Source: Talinum fruticosum
Lineage: Eukaryota; Streptophyta; Magnoliopsida; Caryophyllales; Talinaceae
NCBI GenBank assembly: GCA_021018815.1
Contig: JAITYX010000127.1
Coordinates: 558,001 to 622,000 of the forward strand
Length of the DNA stretch: 64,000 bases
Reading direction: 5' to 3'
Each line of letters opens with the position of its first letter. The stretch's first letter is position 1. Below the pieces are notes generated by a model. It saw nothing but the letters and a program-made list of their open reading frames with translations. It did not search any database and was not told the origin of the DNA. Below are positions 22,449 through 32,752 of this stretch, in pieces. The position numbers were made by a program, and so were the translations under genes.

Positions 22449-22975
22449 GATGTATTATACATTTATCATAAACTAGACATGATTTTTTTGAATTTTACGT
22501 AATTCATAAGACTATAATAAAATTATGAATAAAATGTTGAGGCCACCCCTTAATTTCCTTAAATAACCCAAGATATAGCAGGAACCGAAATTCTCTAGTT
22601 GTGATTAACAACGAGGTCGGTTTACAAGACAACACATGAAGTGTACTTTGCAACATAGGCCGATCCACAAATAAGGGTAGAAGGTCGAGAGTCAATGGAA
22701 ACAAAAGGTCATAAACAATCTATTGTTTATGACCTTTTGTTTCCATTTGACTCCTCGACCTTCTACCTATGTTGCAAAGTACACTTCATGTGTTGTTTTG
22801 TAAAACCGACTCGTTGTTAATCACAACAAGAGAATTTTGGTTCCTGTTATATCTTGTGTCGTTAAAAGAAATTAAAGGGGTGACCTCAATATTTCATTCA
22901 TATTTCATTATTATCTTATGAATTACGTAAATTTCAAAAAAATCATGGCCTTTAGTTTGCGATCATGTATAATAC
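22449..22975. repeat. Long inverted repeat (hairpin 2), near-perfect centre
   Basis: Arms about 22449-22719 and 22722-22975. The centre is an almost uninterrupted palindrome: GGTCATAAACAAT, two bases, ATTGTTTATGACC (about 22707-22734). Outer ends repeat those of hairpin 1 (TCATAAACTAGACATGATTT and its inverse). It resembles hairpin 1 at the ends and differs in the middle, so the two are diverged copies of one folded unit. Confidence 0.85.
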
Positions 22976-23640
22976 AACAAACTTGCACCCAAAAAGGAAA
23001 TTGGAAATTTTGATACCCTCAACTTCAACTCATCAAAATAAATAAATTTGATAACAAATTTGTCTTTATGACAAGTATTTGAGGAGATCCCTATATCCAA
23101 AAACCTTTCCAATTTTTTACATTTTCACATTTATATCCTTAAATATATAACCACAAATTTTTTTACTTCCTCAAACCCTAAATTATAAATATTTTTATTT
23201 CTCTAAACTCTAACTGTATTTGGATACCAATTTCGATAATTGGATAAGTGAGTTCACCCCAACATCACTTCATCAAAATAAACAAATTTGGATACAAATT
23301 TATCTTTATGAGAAGGTTTTTGGAGATGACCCTATATCCAATTATCTTTCTATTTCTCTAAAACCCTAAACAAATTTGGATGCACTCTTTTGATCTACCA
23401 TCCTTACCTATCATATTTCGCCATTATTACTATAAATCCTAAACTCCTAAACCCATTTCTTAAAATCTCAAATATTTCACGAATTTTAAACTTAATAAAC
23501 TAAACAAATGTTACCCACATTCTCAATATTCAACATTTCAACAAAGATTCAACATTTCAACAATCTCAAACACTACCCATGTTCTCAATATTCACATAAT
23601 AACCGCAAATACATCCAACATTTAACTATAAAACAATTTC
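22976..23640. other. CACTA interior with short tandem copies
   Basis: No gene. A stretch with CAACTTCAACTCATCAAAATAA and GAGATCCCTATATCCA appears here (about 23018-23100), again degenerate near 23255-23345, and after hairpin 1 at about 17115-17205. The hairpin-plus-flank unit was therefore duplicated within the transposon. Confidence 0.6.
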
Positions 23641-24060
23641 CTAAATAACTTAAAGCGAAAATAAGAGAGAATAGAGATTCATACCTAAGAACCGACAACG
23701 GCGAGGGTGGAGAGGTTTCACAACGAGAAATTGAAGAGATCTACACTTAAAAAAACAAGATGAAACTATAAAGAAATGAAAGATTAAGAGAGAGGAGATC
23801 CAAACAAGGACGATGAAGGAGAGGCTTACCAATTCAAGTCGATCAGCGGCGAGGAACGAATTCCGATTTGATGAGGAGGTTCGTGGAGGAGAGAAAACCG
23901 TAGAAAGCGATAAGACCGAGAGTTGTAAGTGAGCTTAGAAACAGCAGATTGCGTTTTTAAGCCGATTCGAGAGACATATGACGACGGTTCCGTCATAGAA
24001 CGGTCGTCGTATGTGACATTTAACGACTGGTCTGCTACTGTAACCGTATTTAAATGTTTC
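23641..24060 (-). other. Exon-like leader at the CACTA right end
   Basis: Minus strand shows a 78-codon open frame (24062-23826) that runs into a GTAAGC splice-donor-like site near 23830, then a T-rich stretch ending TTTTTTTAAG and a second exon-like piece ending CTTAG with GTATGA near 23682. The amino acid sequence has no recognised domain. It may be the 5' leader of the ancestral CACTA gene left after internal deletion, since CACTA subterminal regions hold the promoter. No protein function is claimed. Confidence 0.3.
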
Positions 24061-24222
24061 AAGCAACATCTATTACGACGTTTATTACATTATAACCGTT
24101 GTCATATATGTTAAACAATGGTTGTTATTTACAAAAACGCCACCGGTCCAATTTTTATGATGGTTTATCTTTTTAACCATCGTTAAAGACATGTCGTTAC
24201 AAGTGGTTTCGTAGTAGTGATA

Positions 24223-26086
24223 GTCGGAAGGAAGGTGGTTGATACCGCAAATTCACGTAGACTTGATATTTGTGACATCTCCTAACAAATCATGGCAGAT
24301 CCGCCTCCATGGTTGATCGCAATACCCTAGTCCCCGAACTCGTTAACCGAAATTTTTCCATTCGTGTGAGGTTCACATTCTCCTTCATGGACCTCGGACA
24401 TTATGTGCTTTGGTTCACTCTAATTAACAAAAAGTAAGTTGATGCTAATGCCAATTTTCTTATATAACTTTTCCTTATTTATGAAGAACTGGGATGCTAA
24501 CATGCGGTTGCGTGTTGGGCTCTAAGTGCGTAACCTGTGGGTATTCTTGGTTTGCCAAATACTAATAAATGTTAAAGTACCAACTAGTTTGGTCGATACT
24601 CGGATACTTCTAAAGCGTAGATGTGTGCGAGTTAATTCCTCCACTCTATGGAAATGGGCAATGTGTGAATGCTACTTGGAATGTTAATCATTGATACTAT
24701 TGATTATCATCTCATGGAAGGTAGGTGTAAGATATGTCATTGAAGGTTTTTTTTAATTCTAATAAATGTGCTTGGTAGGGTGCCAAAGCTTCACCGCTTT
24801 ACCTTCCCTTTTGCGAAATCGATTGATGATTAAACTCGAATCTTTGTATACCCGAATATTCTTAACTCCTATTTCTATTGTAGCTTTTAATCATGTGATG
24901 CATGCTTCGTAATCTGTGGCATTTTGTTGGTTACCTTAAAGTCAAATTTAAAGAAGATAAGCGCATGTGCTCCTTATGGCGAGGCCATTAGAGTTCCCAC
25001 TCCAAAGCCTTTCGATTAGAAGCGCCATCGAACTACATGGTCCACGTGTTAAACTCTACTTGTAGTATATCCTTATCTACGAAGTTGAATTCTTCTAGTT
25101 GTTCTTCCTCTATTAGAAGCTTTGTTAGAAATTCTAAGATAGCTCTCCCTTTGATTGCCTTTTGTGGGACATACTTAAGCTCAAATTCGATAACATCACT
25201 CGTCCATCAAGCTATTTTATTACATACCGATGGTTGCTCCGAGATGTATTTGATTGGATCCATTGGCGCTGCTATTTGCACCGAATGGGTAACCATGTAA
25301 TGTCCGAGTTTTTTGGTGGCTGAAACTAACGCTAAAGATGTTTTCTCTAGGGAAGTATATCGAGTTTCATACTATAAGGATTTCTTGCTTATATAGTAAA
25401 AACTACTCTTTTTCCTTGTCCTCCCGTTAATATAGCATGACTTATAATTCTGTTTCTATAGTGGTTAAATACAATAACCATGGTTTTCTAGGTTGTGGTG
25501 GAACTAAGACCGACAAATTTTCCAAGTACACTTTTACATTCTCAAACGTTGCTTGACATTCTTCATCCCAATTGGCTTTCTCCTTTTTGAGCTTCTTGAA
25601 TATTGGTTCGTCAATCATAGTTTGCTTTTATGTAAAAACTAATACATTGAAGATGTCCTAGAAAGCCTCGTACCTCTTTCTCCATCTTCAGCGATGACAT
25701 CTCTTTAAAAGATTTGATATTTGATGGATTGACTTTAATTCCTCTCATACTAACCATATAATCCAATAGTTTTTCTAACGTTACCCCGAGCGCATATTTA
25801 TTAGGGTTCACTCACATATTGTACTTCCCGAGTCTCTCAAAGAATTTTTAGGCTAGGTAAGTACCCAACCGCATCCTTGGATGTGATAATCATGTAATCC
25901 ATGTAAACTTCAACTTCCTTATTATAAAGCATGTCGTACAGTAGAGTCATGGCTATTCTCTAGTATATGGCCCCAACGTTCTTCAATCCAAATGACATCA
26001 CTGCATAATAGTAATTCTCCCATTAAGTGATGAAGGTAGTCTTTTCCATATCTTCTTCTACCATTTTGACTTGGTTACATAGTAAC
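24223..26086 (-). pseudogene. Ty3/gypsy (Tat type) pol: RT, RNase H, start of integrase
   Basis: Minus-strand reading from 26086: MVEEDMEKTTFIT, then the RT catalytic box as YMDYMIITS (second Asp of YVDD replaced by Tyr), MNPNKYALGVTLEKLLDYM and KEVRGFLGHLQ (25811-25611), RNase H pieces including MDPIKYISEQPS, VPQKAIKGRA and FDGASNRK, and near 24300 the zinc-binding region block RCHKYQVYVNL. Many stops and frameshifts. It joins the integrase piece at 15126-14893 across the CACTA insertion. The 5' side is cut at 26086 by a CACTA fragment. Lineage assignment rests on the dual RNase H layout and motif spelling. Confidence 0.75.
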
Positions 26087-26365
26087 CATCTTTTACTACG
26101 GTTGAAAAAGACCTTTTATTACGGTTACTAGGCTTCATGCATACGGGCGTAGTAGTAGATGGGCATCTTTTACTACGGTTCTTAACCATAGTAAAATAGA
26201 ACCTATTACTATGGTTCATTTGAGGAATCATAGTAAAAGATGATCTATTACCATGGTTCTGGATCTAAAACATAGTAATAGGTTCATCTATTACTATGGT
26301 TCTTTCTCCGTAACTATAGTCATAGGTTTGGGCCCAAATTCCCTATTTGGCCTAAATTTTAGGGT
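26087..26365. mobile_element. CACTA terminal fragment
   Basis: Repeated motifs TTTTACTACGGTT, TACTATGGTTC and their inverses (ATAGTAAAAG, CCATAGTAA) occur about every 30-40 bases, as in CACTA subterminal regions. The CACTA terminus itself is degenerate (ACATAGTAACC) and only one end is present. Its motif spelling differs from both other CACTA families in this window. Confidence 0.55.
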
Positions 26366-26372
26366 GGGTCCA

Positions 26373-27236
26373 TGAAGACTAAGGTATAACTTATCTCTCT
26401 TTATGGTTTTGAATTTAAGTCATTCACACACTTTAGGAAGATCATCTTTAAGTTTTCAAGTCCTGTCCGACCCACTCGTAAACCAATTCTTGAGTGAAAC
26501 GCTTATCTCCGAGTTTCGACCCACTCGGATACAACTCAGACATGACATTTCTCCTAAATAATTTCAAGTGCTTAACTTATTCTAAACTCTTACTCATTGC
26601 AAAAGTTGAAATGGAATTACTATGTTAATTCAAACTCTAAGTCGATATATCTCGTTAACCGAAATTATCTATTGACAAATTGATGCATTGTATCTATATA
26701 TTTCTAAATCTTCATTCACTTAAATGATAGACACATAATGGAATTAGAACATATTGAATATTAGACGTAGAAAATTTCATTTATTCAGGTTAAGGATAAT
26801 TCAAGTGTTTAATTATTTAAATTAATTTTATCATTGACTAATCATGGACCAAAGTATTTTATACTTTGAGTACCACTTTAATTTGTTTTTGCAGGATGAT
26901 TAAAGAGATTTAAACTCATTTTGAAAGGCAAAAGCAACCAACTTCTAACCGTTAAACGCCATCGGATAAAAAGTCCTATTTTCAAGACGACTCGGACTAA
27001 TCGTGTCGTGGTTGTTCGTTTCCATTTTTGCTAAATTTCAATTTTGGGTCTAACGATTGTTTCCACCCTAAATTTTAGTCACAACAAGTAGGATGGACCA
27101 CTTTTTGATCCAAGGACCGATGCACAACGTTTATCTTTACAACGACTCTCTTTCTAACCCTGCCGATTATAAATAGAAGCCACTCGACAAGACTTAGAAG
27201 ATTGTTGAACCGAACTCTAATCTCATACACTCAATC
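26373..27236 (+). mobile_element. SIRE-family LTR, 3' part missing
   Basis: Starts TGAAGACTAAGG and stays co-linear with the SIRE LTR through TGGACCAAAGTATTTTATACTTTGAG and the TATA box TATAAATAGAAGCC (about 27167-27181), then is lost near TCAATCTTTTCTAGC, where gypsy RT sequence begins. No target duplication seen. Confidence 0.75.
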
Positions 27237-27264
27237 TTTTCTAGCTTTTACTTTGCTGCTTACA

Positions 27265-29713
27265 TAGTTCATAGATGTGTTTGCATGGTCCTACAAAGAC
27301 ATGTTGGGGATATATCCAAGTATAGCGAAACATAGAATTCCACTTTACGAGGACGCCGAGCCGGTTAAGCACAAGCTCAAGATGATGAAACCTGAATGGG
27401 TGTTGAAGATTGAGAAAGAAGTCCAGAAGCGAGTTAGAGGTTGGGTTCATTAAAGTAGTCCACTATACTTAGTGGGTAGTAAACATAGTACCGGTTTCGA
27501 AGATGATGACCGGGCTCGAATGTGCCTCAACTTTAGAGATTTAAACAAGGCAAGTTCCAAGGATGATTTCTCACTACCCCATATCGACTTCCTTGTAGAT
27601 AACACAGCGGGACATGCTCTGCTCTCATTTATGGATGGCTATGCTTGGGTAGAGTTAGGTGAAGATGGCCGAAGAAGACATGGAGAAGATGACCTTCATC
27701 ACTCAATGGGGAACATACTGTTATGTTGTGATGCCATTTGGGCTCAAGAACTTTGGAACAACATATCGGAGGACAACTACAATGCTATTACACAAAATGA
27801 ACCATAAAGAAGTCAAAGTTTTCGTGGACGACATGATAATTAAGTCCAAGGATGGGGCAGGGCACTTACCTAGCTCGAGAAGGTTCTTCGAAAGATTGAG
27901 AAAATACAACATGTGCCTTAATCCTCAAAAGTGTGCCTTTGGGGTAACCTCGGGCAAGTCTGTTAGGCTATGTTGTTAGTCCGAGAGGAATTAAAGTTGA
28001 TCCATCTATGATCAAAGCTATTTAGGAAATTCCACCGCTGAAGATAAAGATTGAGATAATGGGTTTCTTAGGACGTTTACATTACATCAGTCATCTCATA
28101 CCAAAATTGAATATAGTGTGTGAACCCATTTTTAAGAAACTAAAGAAAGGGTCTGAGCCTATTTGGGATGAAGAGTGCCAAAAACATTCGAAAAGGTTAA
28201 GGAATATCTAGTTGACCCTTCAGTGTTAGTTCCACTCCGGGAAGCCTTTACTTTTGTACCTTGCCATGATAGAGACAACTATGGGAGCCATGCTAGCTCA
28301 ACGAAATAGAAAGGAAGAGTACGCTGTATATTATCTAAGTAAGAAGTTCTTAGATTATGAGACTAGATATACGCCATTAGAGAAGACATTGTCGGCATTC
28401 GTCCGGGCTACCAAGAAGCTCGGGCACTATAAGTTGGCCTACACAAGTACATATGGTAGCACCGATGGATCCCAACAAGTACATCCTTGAGCAACCAACC
28501 ATCAGCAGTAAGATAGCTAGATGGACCGTCATGTTGTCTAAATTTAAGCTCAAGTATGTCCCTTAGAAAGCGATCAAAGGAAGGGTAGTGTCGAATTCTT
28601 AGCTGATCTAATTGTAATTCAATTGTAACTCGAACACCTCGACTTTCTAGACAAAAATATCTTACAAGTAAAGGGGGACGTATGGACAATGTATTTTGAC
28701 TGGAGCTTCCAATCGAATGGCTTTAGAGTAGGGATACTTCTAGTCTCGCCGGAGAGAGCACATACTCCCATTTCAGCCAAATTAGATTTTGAGGTCACCA
28801 ACAACTTTGCGGAATATGAAGCCTCGTATCATGGGACTTCAAGCTGCTATAGAGATCGAAGCCAAGAGCATCAAGGTTTTCTATGACTCCAGTCTTATCA
28901 TTAATTAAATTTCACAAAAATGGAAGGTACACAAGTGACGCTCGTGGGACCCTACCGAGCACATTTGATTGAATTATCAAAATATTTTGAAACGATTTCG
29001 TATACCTATCTTCCTAGGGATGACAACCAATTTGCGGATGTTGTAGCTAAGTTTGCGTCCATGATCAATATCCCTAACGACATTCATTCAATGCCCACCC
29101 ACAAATAGCAACAGAGTCAGCCTGCGTACATATACACACTAGATTTCTCTAGTATTAACCAAACCAGTGGGTACCATGACATCTATCAGTATTTGGATAA
29201 ACAAGAATATCCATTGGACTCCATGCCAAGAGCCCAACGAGCCATCAGGATGCTAGTAACCCAGCTTTTCTTCAACCAAGGACAATTGTACAAGAAAACC
29301 AACACATGGATTACATTGTGTCAACTAACATGAAGCAAAGCGCATTATGGATGAAATTTATGGTGGGGAATATGGGCCCCATATGAATGGAAATATGTTG
29401 GTCCAAAAGATTAAGAGGCTAGGATACTACTAGTCGACCATGGCAGTGGACAGATCATGAATTCGTTAAGAAATGCTATAAGTGTCGGTGTATGAAAATT
29501 TACAACACCAACCACCATCATTTCTCATGACACTTGCATCACCCTGGCCATTCTCGGTTTGGTGATTGATATTATTGGTAAAGTGACCCCTAAAGGAACG
29601 AGCGTTCACGAATTTGTGTTAGTAGCAATTGACTACTTCACAAAGTAGGTAGAGCAGGTAGCCAAATTCATTACCCGAACATCATTTGTCGATATGGGGT
29701 ACCCTATAAATTA
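27265..29713 (+). pseudogene. Ty3/gypsy (Tat type) pol: RT, two RNase H regions, integrase start
   Basis: Forward frames give KHRIPLYEDAEPVKHKLK before the RT, CLNFRDLNKASSKDDFSLPH and DNTAGHALLSFMDGYA (27472-27650), MPFGLKN, the catalytic box VFVDDMIIKS (intact, about 27820-27850) and NPQKCAFGVTSGK. RNase H follows (MYLAMIETTMGAMLAQ, 28254) and a second RNase H-like part (MYFDWSFQSNGFRVGILL, 28689; LPRDDNQFADVVAKFAS, 29010). The integrase begins with a zinc-region remnant KKCYKC near 29470 and SPWPFS near 29540, then ends at YGVPYKL where a SIRE LTR begins. At least eight stops or frameshifts. Confidence 0.8.
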
Positions 29714-30000
29714 TGAAGACACAAAGATAACTCTATACCTCTCTATGGTTTTGATTCCAAGTCATTCTTAGTATTTAAGAAGCTCATCTCTAAGTTTAAA
29801 TTCTATCCGACCCACTCGAAATCATTTAGTGAGTATAATGCACTTAACTCGTGTTTCTTATCCACTTAGACACAACTCAAAACAATGGCATAAGTAAATA
29901 ATTTCACAAACACTTTATATTATGAGTACTGACTTGGTGTTGAAATTGAAAATAAATTACAACGTTAATTCTCAAGTTAGACAAAATATCTTCTTCATCT
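29714..30000 (+). mobile_element. SIRE-family LTR 5' fragment
   Basis: Begins TGAAGACACAAAG and follows the SIRE LTR for about 285 bases before similarity is lost. It abuts the truncated gypsy integrase. No target duplication was found. Confidence 0.65.
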
Positions 30001-32752
30001 CAAGAAACAAGAGGGTAATTTTTATTATTACCCCTTTTTAAGTTTGATGAGATTAAATTCGTTTTTCTCTCTACTCTTATTTTCTTTCATTTCATGATGA
30101 TTAAGAGTGCACATACATAACATTTTCTTCTTTCTTACTTTCTTTTATGTTCTTTTGTCTACCCATTTATTTATTTATTCTTGTTATTCTTTTTTTTTTT
30201 TAACTACTAGCTTCTCCATTATTATTGTTATTGTTTATTTACTTTCATTTATTATCATTATTACTACTAACTTTATTATTATTATTGTTATTGTTTTTAT
30301 TACTACTAACCTTATCATTATTATTATTACTAACCTTATCATTATTATTGCTATTGTTACGAACTTTATTGTTATTGTCTATGTTGATTTTATTTATTCT
30401 TTCTAATATTACTTAACACTAATATTATTACTATTACCGTTACTATTATCTTTTTTTTTATCACTATTACGATTATTTATTCCTACTAATGTTTTGGTGT
30501 TTCCTTGTCTCTATTTTGGGTTAGGCCGGTCTTGGCTTGGTTTTCGGCCCTTGGGTTTTACTCGTCAGTCCCTTTAAGATCTGCGTGGCCGTACTCCCTA
30601 TTTGGGTGGAAAACTAGTTTTCTTTTCGGGAGTGAGCGGTGAGATTTGAGCGGTGATTACAAAATTGTATGTTATTTTTTTCTTTCTCATCTTCCTCACC
30701 TTTATTTTCTGCTTGTAATACATGAAAAATGAAGAAAAATGGGCTAAGTGATGATTGAACATGAAGGATAATAACTTGGAGTAAAGTGGTTCAAACTGGA
30801 AGGTTTTATGCTATTTCTAGGTCACTTTAGTAGAAATATTTCAATTCCAAAAATTTTTATTATTATGCCATTAGATGGAGCAATAAAATAACTTTCCAAA
30901 AAGTAGTCACTCACCCAAATCTGAGTCCCGAGGTATTTATACCATATATTTTTCGATGGAATATTTAATCGGTTCGTAAAAACAATACCCTAACTCGTTT
31001 TCCTACTTTTTCATAACATAAACAATTTTTTCTACATACCTGTCCTTCATAAGAAGTAAAATAAACTTTGTGATCTTTTTAAGTTGGTAAATTTGGTCTC
31101 CTAACTCGTCATAATTAGAGAGATATGATTTATTAAAATCAGCATTACAAAACTGTAATTTTTGCAGGTGTCCATATCGAATATATATATTGGAAAATTT
31201 GTTAAAATATCTTATAATAATTTAAAAATTATACAAAAAATTACACGGGTTCCTTATTATGTCTTGCAAGGTTGTACAATTTTGCCACATAAGGTTTATT
31301 TTTTTTATTAAATAAATGAATACTCCGCTATCCGGAACAATATAAATCATGATGTCACCTAAGTTTTCGGCTTATCCGTTTTACATGTTAACGAATTTAT
31401 TTTTGATATTTTTACAATTAAAATTAGACTCAAATATAAAACTCTGGACTTTAGAATCACCTCAATAGGATCTTCCTTGAAAAAGTTATAATTTTTTGAA
31501 ACCAGTATTTATTATGGCAAGTGAGGTGCAAGAAGTGTCACTTTAAGATTTTATTAAATTAATTTTGAAAGCTTCTAAAAAAACAAAATTTAATAACTGA
31601 GCTTATTACGGAGTCTTACAACTACATAAATTATTTCATATTTTTTAAACTCATCTGACTTAGTTTTGGGATTTTTCTTTCGTAAATGGTTTTAACAATC
31701 AACTAATTATGTCTTTTAATAAAATAAATACTGGGGACTTTGTTTGGTCAATCAAGACAAATTGTTCATCATAATGCGAGCCAAGGATCCATCAAAAAGT
31801 TGAGTCATTAACACTTCTCATCTCCATGGTGTTGGGCAATTTTATTTACGTTCTTTTTAGATTTCTTGTATTTAGGAAAACCTTGTATATTTTATTTTGT
31901 TCATTACATTGGAATAATCCGGTACTTGTAAAACCACTTGCTCCAAAGTGTGAATAATAATAATTTTTTGTTTCAAGCATGTCTTAGCCCATTCATCACA
32001 ATATAATCAACTCGATCAAAAATAATAAAATAAACCTTCTAAGATTGCTAATTAGCGTTGTTGCCAACATTGAAGTATTACCCATGAATAAGGGACGGCG
32101 GTAATCATAGTTTCCCCTTTATTATCATCTTGACCTTAATCATGAGCCATAACACTTTTTAACTAAATACCAAATGGCGATTGTTAGACACAACTGTGCG
32201 TGTCTTGTGTATGTTTACATGCTTGTCCTTAGGGACGACATATTCTTTGATCTATGGTCGTGGCCTTTCATCAAACTTGAGGCCTTAATCAGAAATTCAT
32301 TCATATCTAATCTTTAGGATGATCCACATCCATTTCAATCTAAATAGCCTTCACAATTCCACAATTATCCTAGTGGATTATTTTCATATCGGATACGATC
32401 GAGTCGCTGATTGTATCCTCTTGCTTGGTGACTGGCCATCGGAGGGGATTCCGTCTAAATCTTTGAGAACCATTAGCCATAAAACACGAGCCCACTAACT
32501 CCACAAAAATCCATCCCACTTCATACCCTAAGGAATTATTTTCTTAGTTGAAATGGGAATGTTAAAAGGTCTAATCATTATACTCATACCTAGACTTGAG
32601 TCAATCCACCCATCTCGTCACTTATCGCCTTGAGTGATAGAGTTGAGACCCCGAGTAACTCTCTCTATGCTCAATCGGATTGACTCAACCATAAGAATGA
32701 GTCATCTCTAAAGTCTTTTAACATGACCACTAGATAGGGAAATGATCCCTAA
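30001..32752. other. Unclassified AT-rich interval
   Basis: No gene recognised on either strand. 30180-30480 is an imperfect TTA/ATT-rich low-complexity tract that opens artificial Leu/Ile frames. A less AT-rich piece (30495-30650) and the remainder look like LTR or decayed repeat sequence. The right end (ending ...ATGATCCCTAA) is the left flank of the solo LTR and continues past it at 35036, so at least 32500-35543 minus the solo LTR was one sequence, probably the 5' LTR of the following gypsy element. Confidence 0.4.

Larger units (their letters stand above)
15127..24219. mobile_element. CACTA transposon, non-autonomous, carrying a nested LTR element
   Basis: Left end CACTACTATAGGAACCACTT and right end, inverted, CACTACTACGAAACCACTT. 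The flanking triplets GTA (15124-15126) and ATA (24220-24222) form a 3-bp target duplication with one mismatch. Gypsy integrase coding sequence continues across the insertion, confirming the boundaries. Both ends carry subterminal repeats built on CGTCGTCATAG/TATGACGACGG and TTAACGATGGTT. Without the nested retrotransposon the element is about 4.0 kb. No TNP2-like or other transposase gene was recognised, so it would depend on a related autonomous element. Confidence 0.85.

Noticed and set aside
26087..26365. Complete CACTA element
   Set aside because: Only one degenerate end with subterminal repeats; no opposite CACTA terminus or triplet duplication.
30107..30416. 99- and 63-codon Ile/Leu/Thr-rich frames
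   Set aside because: Produced by a TTA/ATT low-complexity tract.
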